A DNA stretch of 64,000 nt, from the NCBI GenBank assembly GCA_016791475.1, contig JAEUWI010000011.1, positions 93,997 to 157,996 of the forward strand. The letters run 5' to 3'. The translations under genes were made by a program, and so were the position numbers. This document shows positions 51,019-59,146 of this stretch, one piece after another (the stretch's first letter is position 1; every line of letters starts with the position of its first letter). The notes below the pieces were generated by a model. That model did no database searches, had not been told where the DNA came from, and worked only from the letters and a program-made list of their open reading frames with translations. Origin of the DNA: Candidatus Hydrogenedentota bacterium. Lineage in GTDB: Bacteria; Hydrogenedentota; Hydrogenedentia; Hydrogenedentales; JAEUWI01.

Positions 51019-51139
51019 GCTGCCTTCCCTGTCGCCAGCCCAGCGCCGGTCCCAGAGCTTACCCCAGCGCCCACCCAGGTTTCACGCCCCAAATCGCTCC
51101 ACAAACTATTTTGAATATCCCGCTGGACGCCATCGTCCC

Positions 51140-51169
51140 TTGAACAACAGGGGGGCCCTCCCCTATCGT
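51140..51169 (+). promoter_or_regulatory. Candidate promoter for the 51212 gene with a palindromic spacer
   Basis: TTGAAC (51140-51145), an 18-base spacer and TATCGT (51164-51169) stand about 43 bases before the start codon. The spacer contains a GC-rich dyad (GGGGGGCCCTCCCC), an arrangement seen where a regulator binds between -35 and -10. The match is moderate. Confidence 0.35.
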
Positions 51170-51211
51170 GAACGGTAACCGCACTTGCAGTACGAACCCA
51201 GGGAGCTTCGC

Positions 51212-52642
51212 ATGCATCCGCCACTCCGTATTCTCGCCACCACCCTTGGCCTCACCCTGACCGCCCTCGCCAACGCCCAGGAAAAGCCGCCTGTGGAGAT
51301 CAGCGGCGTCTTCCCAAGCCTCACCGTCATGGCCGAGGGTGCGGGAAGCACCTCCGAAACCGGCATCGGCGCACTCATCCCCTGGGCCGAGAAACTCTGG
51401 GCCGTCGGCTACGTCGCCCACATCAAGGGCGACGGAATCGGACTCTACGCCATCGACGACGATATGACCATGACGAAACACCCGGAATCCGTCACCGGCA
51501 CCTTCGCCAACCGCATGATCCACTGGGAAACACAGCAGGCCATCATCGGTCCCCACGTGATCGATGCTCAGGGCACCGTCCGCACCATCGAAGCGCTCGA
51601 GGGCCACCGCCTCACCGCCACCGCCCGCCACCTCGTCAACCCCGAGACCCTGGCCTACTTCCTCACCATGGAGGGCCTGCTCTTTGAGGTCGATCTCCAG
51701 TCCCTCGATGCGACCCAACTCTTCGATCTCGTCCAGGAGCTCGGCATCCAGGGCCAGCCCCACTTCAAGGGCATGCACAGCGCCCAGGGCAGACTCGTCG
51801 TCGCCAACAACACCTACGAAGAGCCCGAGTTCCTCGGACGCCGCGCCAGCGGATGCCTGGCCCAGTTCGACGGCGCCGCCTGGAGTATCGTGGAGCGAAA
51901 TCCCTTCGTCGAAGTCGCCGGCAAGCAAAATCCCAAGGCGGGCGAGCGCTACGGCAACACCCTCTTCGCCACGGGTTGGGACAAAGGCTCCGTCATCCTC
52001 CGCGTGCTCCACGACGGCAAGTGGAGCCGCTACCTCCTCCCCAAGGCCAGCCAGTCCTTCGACCACACCTGGAACACCGAGTGGATGCGTATCCGCGAAG
52101 CCCAGACCGAGCGCTACATCATGGACGTCCACGGCATGTTCTACGAACTCCCCACCCAGGTCTACGACGGCCATATCTGGGGCGTGCGGCCCATCAGCAC
52201 CCACCTCCGCATCGTGCCCGACTTCTGCTACTGGCGCGGCCTCTTCGTCATGGCCGGCGACCAGACCGACAACGCCGTCGGCCAGCCCCAGTCCGGCTTC
52301 TGGTTCGGCAACATCGACGACCTCTGGCAGATGGGCAAGCCCAAAGGCTGGGGCGGCCCCTGGTGGGAGAGCGACGTCCGCGCCGACACCTACTCAGACC
52401 CCTTTCTCATGACCGGCTTCGACAAGAAAGTCCTCCATATCGCCCACGAAAGCGAAGAGACCGTCAAATTCCGCATCGAAGTCGACTTCCTCGGCAACGG
52501 CGCCTGGCAGTGGTACGACACCTTCGAGCTCCCCGCCAAGTCCTATCAGCACCACGTCTTCCCCGACGGCTACAGCGCCCACTGGGTACGAATCAAAACC
52601 GACAAAGCCTGCAAAGCGACCGCCCACTTCATGTATAACTGA
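51212..52642 (+). CDS. Exported protein of unknown function, beta-rich
   Basis: The 476-residue product has a Sec signal (MHPPLRILATTLGLTLTALA, cleavage near ANAQE). The mature part has many short beta-like segments with aromatic residues (GIGALIPWAEKLWAVGYV, GMHSAQGRLVVANNTYEE, WRGLFVMAGDQTD), which would fit a beta-propeller, but no catalytic motif is recognisable. GGGAG stands about 8 bases before the ATG and decides this start. It stands alone between a divergent membrane-protein gene and a co-directional hydrolase gene 62 bases downstream. Function unknown. Confidence 0.75.
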   Translation: MHPPLRILATTLGLTLTALANAQEKPPVEISGVFPSLTVMAEGAGSTSETGIGALIPWAEKLWAVGYVAHIKGDGIGLYAIDDDMTMTKHPESVTGTFANRMIHWETQQAIIGPHVIDAQGTVRTIEALEGHRLTATARHLVNPETLAYFLTMEGLLFEVDLQSLDATQLFDLVQELGIQGQPHFKGMHSAQGRLVVANNTYEEPEFLGRRASGCLAQFDGAAWSIVERNPFVEVAGKQNPKAGERYGNTLFATGWDKGSVILRVLHDGKWSRYLLPKASQSFDHTWNTEWMRIREAQTERYIMDVHGMFYELPTQVYDGHIWGVRPISTHLRIVPDFCYWRGLFVMAGDQTDNAVGQPQSGFWFGNIDDLWQMGKPKGWGGPWWESDVRADTYSDPFLMTGFDKKVLHIAHESEETVKFRIEVDFLGNGAWQWYDTFELPAKSYQHHVFPDGYSAHWVRIKTDKACKATAHFMYN

Positions 52643-52704
52643 CACGACTACCGCAGGCCCAGCGGGCAACACCCAACTTCTTTCAACAACCTGAAAGTTC
52701 CATC

Positions 52705-53955
52705 ATGACCCGACGCAGAGTTCTCCTGACCGCTGCCCTTGTGACGGCAGCCGCGGCCTCTGCCCTGGCCTTCGCGGCGTACAGGGCGGTGGGCACCTTC
52801 CCGGTGGTCCTGCCGGTCACCGCGTTGGACAGCGGGCCCGGCGGCCTCGTCGCGGCGGAGAGAATTGGGGCCTACCCCCGCCTCGCCCTCCAGACCCTCC
52901 TCGACCGCGCCGGACTTCCCGACCCGGTTACCGTCGCCAATGGCGCGACGGTCTATCGACTTCGCTATCGAACCACCAACCATGATGGCGCACCTGTCGT
53001 TGCTTCGGGACTGGTCGCCCTGCCGGACAACAGGGCGCCCCGGAGCGCGGTCGCTTATTTTCACGGCACGAACGCGCAGCGTAATTCCGCACCTTCGCAG
53101 AAAACATCCCAGGAGGGATTGCTTGCGACCGCACTGGTTTCGGGCGCCGGTCATCTCCTGCTGGCGCCGGACTATATCGGACTGGGCGAAAGCCACGACC
53201 TGCATCCCTATTTGCACACGAAGACGACCGTTGAAACCTGTGTCGATTTTCTTAAGGCCGCCCATGGGCTGCTCGGTGCGCTTGGCACGCCATGGCCGGA
53301 GTCGCTTTACCTCATGGGATTCTCCCAAGGTGGCCATGCAACCCTCGCCGTGCAGCGTGCACTCGAAAAGCTGGAAGATCCCCGCTTCAGGGTGGCCGCA
53401 TCCACCCCCGTGGCAGGCCCCTTCAACCTGCGCGACATCAGCTTTCCCCAGGCCCTGACCGGACAGACCGACTCCCACGTCTACTACCTGGCCTACCTCG
53501 CCAGCGCCTACGCCGCCGTCTACAAGCAACCCATCGATTCCCTGCTCGCCAAGCCCTACGCGGAGACCGTGCCGGTTCTATTCGACGGCGATCACGAATC
53601 CGACATCATCTCGGCCGCCCTGCCCGAGAATCCAAGAGAACTTTTCGTCCCCGAATTTCTCGCCGCCTACGAGAACGGCACCGCCCATTGGTTTCTGGAT
53701 GCCCTCGCCGAAAACAGCATTCGCGACTGGACCCCAAAGGCGCCCGTGAAGATATACTTCGGCGAGAACGACGTGGATGTCTTGCCGGAAGAAGCCCGAA
53801 GCGCCGAGCGGGAACTGAGAGCCCGCGGCGCGGACGTCACGGCAGTCTCCGTGGGCCCGTGGGAACACAACACTTCCGTCCTGCGCGCCGTGCCGCTCGC
53901 CCTGACATGGTTTGCGACGCTGGAGGGCAACGAAGCGCAAGCCGATGCGAAGTAA
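52705..53955 (+). CDS. Exported alpha/beta hydrolase (secretory-lipase-like)
   Basis: The 416-residue protein starts MTRRRVLLTAALVTAAAASA, an N-terminal signal or membrane anchor with a Tat-like RRR. The alpha/beta-hydrolase core has an oxyanion stretch (AVAYFHGTNA), the nucleophile elbow GFSQGG (Ser about residue 212), an acidic residue in YFGENDVDVLP and the catalytic His in GPWEHNTS. This order fits esterases and secretory lipases (PF03583-like). The substrate is unknown. It follows the 51212 gene by 62 bases on the same strand, so the two may share a transcript. Confidence 0.85.
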   Translation: MTRRRVLLTAALVTAAAASALAFAAYRAVGTFPVVLPVTALDSGPGGLVAAERIGAYPRLALQTLLDRAGLPDPVTVANGATVYRLRYRTTNHDGAPVVASGLVALPDNRAPRSAVAYFHGTNAQRNSAPSQKTSQEGLLATALVSGAGHLLLAPDYIGLGESHDLHPYLHTKTTVETCVDFLKAAHGLLGALGTPWPESLYLMGFSQGGHATLAVQRALEKLEDPRFRVAASTPVAGPFNLRDISFPQALTGQTDSHVYYLAYLASAYAAVYKQPIDSLLAKPYAETVPVLFDGDHESDIISAALPENPRELFVPEFLAAYENGTAHWFLDALAENSIRDWTPKAPVKIYFGENDVDVLPEEARSAERELRARGADVTAVSVGPWEHNTSVLRAVPLALTWFATLEGNEAQADAK

Positions 53956-54035
53956 TCGATGCCCGCTCCCGCGATGCTTTGTTTACGTCCTGCGTGGTGC
54001 AGCCTGAGCGATCTGCCGCGGCCGACTTCTCGGTG

Positions 54036-54064
54036 TTGACAGATGCCACTCGTCTCCCTAAAAT
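54036..54064 (+). promoter_or_regulatory. Near-consensus sigma-70 promoter of the AbrB-type gene
   Basis: A perfect TTGACA (54036-54041), exactly 17 bases, and TAAAAT (54059-54064; five of six match TATAAT). It is the best sigma-70 match found in the window. Transcription would start near 54071, which favours the ATG at 54103 over the one at 54079. Confidence 0.7.
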
Positions 54065-54102
54065 GAAGTAAGGAATTGATGCAGGCACAAGAGGGTCCAA
54101 GA

Positions 54103-54351
54103 ATGGAATCCACGCTCACAAGCAAGGGTCGGATCACCCTTCCCAAAGCCCTCCGGGACGATCTCCATCTCAAATCCGGGGACAGGATCGCATTCGAACG
54201 AAGACACGATGGCTCGTACGTCCTTCGGCCCAAGACCGTGAGCGTTGCAAGTTTGAAGGGAATTTTGAAAGACAAGTATCAGGGCCCGCCGAAGACCGTC
54301 GAGGAAATGCAGGAAGCGATCCTCGAAAACGCCGCACGCCGTAACCGTTGA
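54103..54351 (+). CDS. AbrB/MazE/SpoVT-type DNA-binding protein (antitoxin-like)
   Basis: The 82-residue product opens MESTLTSKGRITLPKALRDD, the standard swapped-hairpin AbrB DNA-binding fold, followed by a short helical tail (VEEMQEAILENAARRNR) of the kind that binds a toxin partner. GAGGG lies 8 bases before the ATG; an in-frame ATG at 54079 is possible but lies only about 8 bases from the predicted transcription start. No PIN-domain toxin gene follows: the next gene, 60 bases on, is a DUF1835 protein. It is therefore an orphan antitoxin or a simple regulator, probably acting on its own promoter. Confidence 0.85.
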   Translation: MESTLTSKGRITLPKALRDDLHLKSGDRIAFERRHDGSYVLRPKTVSVASLKGILKDKYQGPPKTVEEMQEAILENAARRNR

Positions 54352-54411
54352 GCGCGCTGGAGCGCACCGGCTTGGCAAGATGGCAATCGTAACAACCGCG
54401 CGGGCATAGCA

Positions 54412-55428
54412 ATGAACATCACCGACCACGGTCTCCACATCGTTCCCGGCGAAGTCGCCGCGGCAACATGGAGCATGGTCTTCGGGGCGAAAGAACGACT
54501 GCTGGTCCACCGGGATGACCTCGCGTGTGGACCGCTACGCGATTTCGACTCCCTGGCCACATGGACCGAAGTGCGACAGAGCTTTTGGAACACCGTGGCT
54601 CCGGCGCGGGAGGAAGATGGTAGCGTTTTCGGCGACCACGGAGAGCCGTGCGAGCATCCACGCGCCTTGGAACGCCTCCGCGAAGCATCCGAGATTTACC
54701 TTTGGGCGGGTGACGAGCTGCACGATCAGTTGTTTGTGCTCTTCACCGTCCATCTGCTCGATTGGGTCGGAACCGTTCCAAGCGCCATTCACGTTGTTCC
54801 TTTCCACGTCCGCCCGCACCACAACGGGCGTTACATTTCCATGGGAAGTTTGAGCCCCGATGACCTGAAGCTACACCCAGAACCGGTCCAATTATCGCAG
54901 GCCGACTTCGCCACGTGCAGGGCCGCATGGACCGCCATCACAAGCAACACGCCCGAGGCACTCGTCGAGTTTACGCGCGATGGCACGTCCATGCCCCGCC
55001 ATATCCTGCTCAATCTACTGCGCCGCTATCCGAAACGCGAAACCGGACTCTCCCTCTGGGACAGCATGCTCCTTGCACACACCGGTGCAAACGGCCCCAA
55101 GGCCATCCGCGTGATTGCAGAGGTACTATGCGACACCTGGGAGAATGGCGACAGTACTGGGGATGGATATCTATTTTACCGGCTCAAGCAAATGGCCAGC
55201 ACCAGAAATCCACAGCCCCTTCTGCAATTGAAAGGCCCCGCAGATTCCTACCGCGAAGCGGAGGTCACCCTCACCGACTTCGGCAGGGCCGTCCTCGAAG
55301 GCCGCGCGTCGTCCTACCCAACCAACCCCATCGACGAATGGATCGGCGGTGTCCACCTTTCGTCCGCCGAAGATCGCCTGTGGTTCTACGAAGATGGCAC
55401 ACTTCATCGACACCGTATCGAAGCGTAA
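54412..55428 (+). CDS. DUF1835 domain protein
   Basis: The 338-residue soluble protein begins MNITDHGLHIVPGEVAAATW and has the N-terminal DUF1835 pattern, including LLVHRDDLACGPL and EIYLWAGDELHDQLFVLFTV. The C-terminal half is helical and ends SAEDRLWFYEDGTLHRHRI, as in family members. The biochemical role of DUF1835 is not known. No strong ribosome site is seen before the ATG. It lies 60 bases downstream of the antitoxin-like gene on the same strand; the pairing could be functional or accidental. Confidence 0.75.
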   Translation: MNITDHGLHIVPGEVAAATWSMVFGAKERLLVHRDDLACGPLRDFDSLATWTEVRQSFWNTVAPAREEDGSVFGDHGEPCEHPRALERLREASEIYLWAGDELHDQLFVLFTVHLLDWVGTVPSAIHVVPFHVRPHHNGRYISMGSLSPDDLKLHPEPVQLSQADFATCRAAWTAITSNTPEALVEFTRDGTSMPRHILLNLLRRYPKRETGLSLWDSMLLAHTGANGPKAIRVIAEVLCDTWENGDSTGDGYLFYRLKQMASTRNPQPLLQLKGPADSYREAEVTLTDFGRAVLEGRASSYPTNPIDEWIGGVHLSSAEDRLWFYEDGTLHRHRIEA

Positions 55429-55477
55429 GTAATTCAAGAAATCGCGTGACGAAATCGAGTTACAACCTAATATATTC

Positions 55478-55662
55478 CCTTTGCGTCTTCGCGCCTCCGC
55501 GTGAGTTCTCCTGATGATCTGCACGCAAAGACGCGAAGGCGCAAAGCAACCAACATATTGTACCTCCGAGTCCCTTCAGCTTTTTCCTTCGTGCGCTTCG
55601 TGGCCTTCGTGGTAAAGTAAGATTCCCACGGCTTCCGTGAAATTCCGTGCCCTTCCGTGGTC
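55478..55662. repeat. Intergenic phrase-repeat nest (periods 8, 9 and 10)
   Basis: The gap between the convergent DUF1835 and ATPase genes holds four arrays of about three units each: 55478-55505 (TTTGCGTC, TTCGCGCC, TCCGCGTG; period 8), 55523-55546 (the same phrase inverted; period 8), 55586-55613 (CTTCGTGCG, CTTCGTGGC, CTTCGTGGT; period 9) and 55632-55661 (TTCCGTGAAA, TTCCGTGCCC, TTCCGTGGTC; period 10). The last overlaps the stop codon of the ATPase gene. They belong to the same style of repeats as those at 1235-1444. Confidence 0.85.
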
Positions 55663-56239
55663 AAATCTTCCCCCCGGCACAATCGTCATACAACGCGAAG
55701 AACACCTCCCGCACATTCCCCTTACATCGCACGAAATGTTCCCGCGCCCGTTCCCAATACCACTCCCTCTCCTCCCCCACCAGTTGCTCCAGCAGCTCCC
55801 GCAACAACCCCTCGCCCGTTTGCGTCGTGTATATCGTTGGCAAACGCCCTGGCTGGTGAATCGTAATAACAAATCCCCGCAAGCGACGCGCGCGCCACTT
55901 CACCCACTGCCAGGTCAGCCCATCCAGTTGCTCCGCGCCATCGAGAAACAGCACGGCCTCCCGAGGCGTCTCCGCCACCAGCGCCCGGGCCTGGCGCGCC
56001 TTGAAGCGAGTCTCTTCATTCAGAAATCCGTAGCGCACCGGGATGCCCCGCGCCTTCAGGCGCGCTTGCGCCTCCAGCAGCAACGTCGTCTTCCCCGATC
56101 CATGGGGCCCCACGATCGCCCCGCACAGCCCTGGCGCCACCAGCCGCGCCAGAAAGGCCTCCCACTCAAAATCCGGCGCGCGATACGCCAGCCCCTCAAT
56201 GCGCGCAACCCGAAAAGGATTCTGATCCGCCGAAAGCAC
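55661..56239 (-). CDS. P-loop ATPase of a three-gene operon
   Basis: The 192-residue protein has Walker A GPHGSGKTTLL (about residues 44-54) and a Walker-B-like AVLFLDGAEQL (about 94-104), so it is a small AAA-type or STAND-like ATPase core. The C-terminal part (LREVFFALYDDC at the end) is helical. It begins with GTG, one base after the stop of the preceding gene; GTGGAG lies upstream, and an alternative ATG is not available nearby, so coupling decides the start. It is the third gene of an operon with a DUF3592 membrane protein and an arrestin/Spo0M-like protein. The stop codon is inside a phrase repeat. Confidence 0.8.
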   Translation of the reverse strand: MLSADQNPFRVARIEGLAYRAPDFEWEAFLARLVAPGLCGAIVGPHGSGKTTLLLEAQARLKARGIPVRYGFLNEETRFKARQARALVAETPREAVLFLDGAEQLDGLTWQWVKWRARRLRGFVITIHQPGRLPTIYTTQTGEGLLRELLEQLVGEEREWYWERAREHFVRCKGNVREVFFALYDDCAGGKI

Positions 56240-56240
56240 C

Positions 56241-56609
56241 CTACTCCACTTTCTTCAGGCTCACCTGCTCCACCCACGGCGACACAATCAGGTCCAGCCG
56301 CTCCACCAGATCGCCCTTGTCCACCAGCAGCTCGATGGCCCACTTCAGCGTGATTAACTGGCCGCAAAAACTGTAGGGCGCGGCGGGGATTGTAAATCGG
56401 AAAGTGCCGCTCAACTCGGCCAGATGGTGGGGCAGCGTCAACTCCTCCACCACGCCCACATCGCAGGTCCCTTTGCCCTCCGTAAACCAGAAGAGCCGCA
56501 AGATCGCGTCCCTCGGCGCATCGTCCAGTCGCCAGCCCGCGACCCCGTCGATAATCTGGCCCGGCACGAGCGTGTTGGGGTCTTGATTGATTCGCAGTGT
56601 GAGGCTCAT
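56241..56609 (-). CDS. Small arrestin/Spo0M-like beta-sandwich protein
   Basis: The 122-residue protein has alternating beta-like segments and the pattern FRFTIPAAPYSFCGQLITLK-W, which resembles the second half of Spo0M/arrestin-type folds (PYSF.G..I.. KW). No catalytic residue stands out, so a binding or adaptor role is more likely than an enzymatic one. The ATG overlaps the TGA of the DUF3592 gene by four bases and its stop lies one base before the ATPase start, so all three genes are translated together. Family assignment is tentative. Confidence 0.65.
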   Translation of the reverse strand: MSLTLRINQDPNTLVPGQIIDGVAGWRLDDAPRDAILRLFWFTEGKGTCDVGVVEELTLPHHLAELSGTFRFTIPAAPYSFCGQLITLKWAIELLVDKGDLVERLDLIVSPWVEQVSLKKVE

Positions 56610-57883
56610 GCGCTTTCTCCCGATCCGGAAAGGTGAAATTCAGCAGGCTGATGGGTGGAGCCCTCGGGCAGCGGCAGGGGATGAACCACCAGTTCGAACT
56701 CCTCGTTCACATCGGGCCAGCGATGGATTTCGCCGTGGACCTTCACCTGCCATTGAATCTTGTTGTTCGGCCCGTTGAACGACGGCGCCGTAAACTCGGG
56801 CATCGTAAACGTGGCCTCGCCCGCCGCAATGGCCGCGGGCTCCACCGTCTCAATCGCCACGATCTTTTCGAACACGCTCCGGTCGGTCGAAGTCGAAGTG
56901 CCGCGACGATACGTCGCCGCCTCCTGACCCTGCACAAAAATGGTTAGCTTCTGAATCCGACTCGGGTTGCCTCGAAAACTCCAGCTCACCACCACCGCGC
57001 CGCCCAGGGGCAGGTAACCCGGCGTCATTTTCAAATCGGGTCGCGGGTTGAACAGCGTAAGGAAAAAATACCCCACGCCAAAGATCAACCCAATACCAAT
57101 CAGCACAAAGGGGATCAGGAACAGCGCCGAGACAACGTCGAAGGCGCCACCATCGCCTATGTCCACCGTGTCCCATACGGCGAAGCTGATGATGCCATTC
57201 CAGATTAAGGCGAAAATCAGCAGACCGACAAATCCGCCGATACTGTTGTAGCCCCCCTTCAGCGCAATCGTTCCCAAATCCGGAGCCTCGATCGGAATCG
57301 CGCTTGTGCCGCTGGAGATGGTGTAACTATAGGTCTTCGGCGCGCCCTCTCCGCGGAACATGGACGGCACGGGATGGGCCGCCCTGTCCACCGCCCGCGT
57401 GCCCGCAAACAATATAAACAACGAGACAAAAACGAATATCAGACCGAAGCCGCCGATGAGGTAGGTCAAACTGAAATCCCGGTTCAACACCGCCTCGCTC
57501 GGGGTCTCGGGATTGATGTAGCACTGCCGCAATTCGCCCGCCGGATACTGCTCCACGGCCGCCTGCTTGCCGTCGTAGCCCGAGGACGATCCCCCGAAGA
57601 AATTGTAGCGGTCGCTTTCATAGGGGACCCCGTCGTACTCGTAGGCATAGCGGATGTCCACGCTGTAGGTGTCCCCGCCGTCGGAAGACGAATGGGTGCC
57701 CACGGAACTGCTCAGGATCGTGCACGTCACCGAAGGCCACGACTGCGCATTGAACCAGTTCAGCAGCGGCACGCCGCTCAGGCCAATAAACAGCCCCGAA
57801 CCCACCAGAAAGAACACCATCCCCACCAGCTTCAACACGCAACCGGACGCCGCCGTCGACTTTGATCTGGAAATCGCTCGCAT
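56606..57883 (-). CDS. DUF3592 membrane protein with arrestin-like C-terminal domain
   Basis: The 425-residue protein starts MRAISRSKSTAASGCVLKLV. It has four hydrophobic segments (about residues 14-36, 135-157, 215-240 and 255-285). Between the first two is a DUF3592-type extracytoplasmic domain (WPSVTCTILSSSV, YAYEYDGVPYESDRYNFFGG, GELRQCYINPE). The C-terminal region (about 295-415) has a beta-sandwich look (GGAVVVSWSFRGNP, IQWQVKVHGEIHRWPD, FELVVHPLP) similar to the 122-residue partner. The ATG at 57883 is certain (GGAGGAA 6 bases upstream). First gene of the three-gene operon; divergent from the lipoprotein gene. Confidence 0.82.
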   Translation of the reverse strand: MRAISRSKSTAASGCVLKLVGMVFFLVGSGLFIGLSGVPLLNWFNAQSWPSVTCTILSSSVGTHSSSDGGDTYSVDIRYAYEYDGVPYESDRYNFFGGSSSGYDGKQAAVEQYPAGELRQCYINPETPSEAVLNRDFSLTYLIGGFGLIFVFVSLFILFAGTRAVDRAAHPVPSMFRGEGAPKTYSYTISSGTSAIPIEAPDLGTIALKGGYNSIGGFVGLLIFALIWNGIISFAVWDTVDIGDGGAFDVVSALFLIPFVLIGIGLIFGVGYFFLTLFNPRPDLKMTPGYLPLGGAVVVSWSFRGNPSRIQKLTIFVQGQEAATYRRGTSTSTDRSVFEKIVAIETVEPAAIAAGEATFTMPEFTAPSFNGPNNKIQWQVKVHGEIHRWPDVNEEFELVVHPLPLPEGSTHQPAEFHLSGSGESA

Positions 57884-58039
57884 GAGATTCCTCCTCGGCG
57901 AATACGATACTGCGGCGACGCGGACGATGCAAGAGAAACCATGAAATCCGCCAGCCACGCAGACCCCTGAAAGCGCTTGCAATCGACACGTCCAGCCCCG
58001 ATACTGGTTACAATCAACCTGAACGGACTCGCTATCGCC

Positions 58040-59065
58040 ATGCCAGGCCCACGATTTTCAACTCATATCGTCATCGCACTCGTCGCGTGCGCCGGCCTTT
58101 CCGCCTGCGATGTGCGTGAAGAACAATCCGGGTCACCCTCCGCTCCAACTACGTCAACACCAGCGCCCGTAGACACCGTGGCACCCGTCCACCAGCCGGA
58201 GACTTCGGCAACCGTCGAGCCGCCCCTCCCCGCCGCCCACCCCGAGCCCGCCCTCACCCCCGAACTCCATGCTCGCTTTATCCGAGGAATGTCCCTCGCC
58301 GATGCCCGGGCGCTCGTGTCGATAGAACCGATCCGCGTCGGTGGCGATGAGAAAGGCGCCGAAATCTATCGCTGGACCGACGCGCTCGGCGCGAGCTTCA
58401 CGACGCGCTTTGACGCGGGCGTGCTGACCACAAAAAGCAACCTGCGCACTGCCCATGCACCAGACGCATCAACTTCCGCCCCATCCGCCGGACTCGATCT
58501 GGACAATATGCCCGTCGCCCAGATTGCGCCCGGCGTCTACATTCCCCTGGACCGCGCCGTCACCTCCGCCACGGAACAGCCGCTCGGTGCATCGGAGCTG
58601 CCCGAGGCCCCCGCGCCGCAGGCGAGTCAGCCCGACGCGCCAGCCGCCGACGCCCCGCTCGACGGGCCCACCATCGCCATCGCAGGCGCCGCGCGACGAA
58701 GCAGAAGTGATCGCGAGAAAACCTCTTCTTACAACCCCAGGGCGTCCCTCCCCGATTTCTCACGCTCCCTGGAAGAGGGCAGCTTCGAAATCCGCTTCCT
58801 CAACCCGTCCGACAGCCCCATGACCGCCGGACTCCGCCGGGACAAACTTGGCAGGGATGTATCCATCCCGCCGAAAGGAAAGGCATCCATCAAAGTGGAC
58901 CGCGGCATCTACCAGCTCTTCTTCCTCCGGGAAAGCGAGCCGGACACCCTCTTCGAAGCGCCCATCATCACCATCGATGGATTTCAGGCCACAGACGTGG
59001 AAGTCCACCTTGAACCGGAAAATGTGGAAGTGCGCCTGATCGATTACAGCAAACCGGACAGTTGA
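58040..59065 (+). CDS. Lipoprotein with a BamE/SmpA-like segment
   Basis: The 341-residue protein has a lipoprotein signal (MPGPRFSTHIVIALVACAGL then SACDV, Cys about residue 24). A Pro/Thr/Ala-rich linker (about 30-75) follows, then a segment that looks like BamE/SmpA (GMSLADARALV, YRWTDALGASFTTRFDAGVL; about 80-140), a second Pro/Ala-rich linker (about 180-225) and a basic C-terminal domain (FEIRFLNPSDSPMTAGLRRD, GIYQLFFLRESEPDTLFEAP). The start at 58040 puts the lipobox at the right distance; the open frame extends 21 codons upstream without a signal. Role unknown; possibly an envelope-assembly or sensing lipoprotein. Confidence 0.72.
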   Translation: MPGPRFSTHIVIALVACAGLSACDVREEQSGSPSAPTTSTPAPVDTVAPVHQPETSATVEPPLPAAHPEPALTPELHARFIRGMSLADARALVSIEPIRVGGDEKGAEIYRWTDALGASFTTRFDAGVLTTKSNLRTAHAPDASTSAPSAGLDLDNMPVAQIAPGVYIPLDRAVTSATEQPLGASELPEAPAPQASQPDAPAADAPLDGPTIAIAGAARRSRSDREKTSSYNPRASLPDFSRSLEEGSFEIRFLNPSDSPMTAGLRRDKLGRDVSIPPKGKASIKVDRGIYQLFFLRESEPDTLFEAPIITIDGFQATDVEVHLEPENVEVRLIDYSKPDS

Positions 59066-59094
59066 CAGTTGACGGCGTCTGAGAATCATCGACA

Positions 59095-59116
59095 CCATAC
59101 GACCCATAAGACCCAT
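59095..59116. repeat. Short copy of the 9-bp GACCCATA(A/C) repeat
   Basis: CCATAC, GACCCATAA and GACCCAT follow each other directly, the same units in the same order as the long array at 14572-14658. The array ends 30 bases before the start codon of the FAD oxidoreductase gene, almost the same distance (27 bases) as the long array has to its downstream gene. Confidence 0.85.
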
Positions 59117-59146
59117 TCCGCCGCCCGTTACCCGAAAGGAAAGCCC

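Noticed and set aside
54352..54411. PIN-domain or other toxin gene next to the AbrB-type gene
   Set aside because: Only 60 bases are available and the next gene has DUF1835 motifs and none of the conserved acidic residues of PIN toxins.
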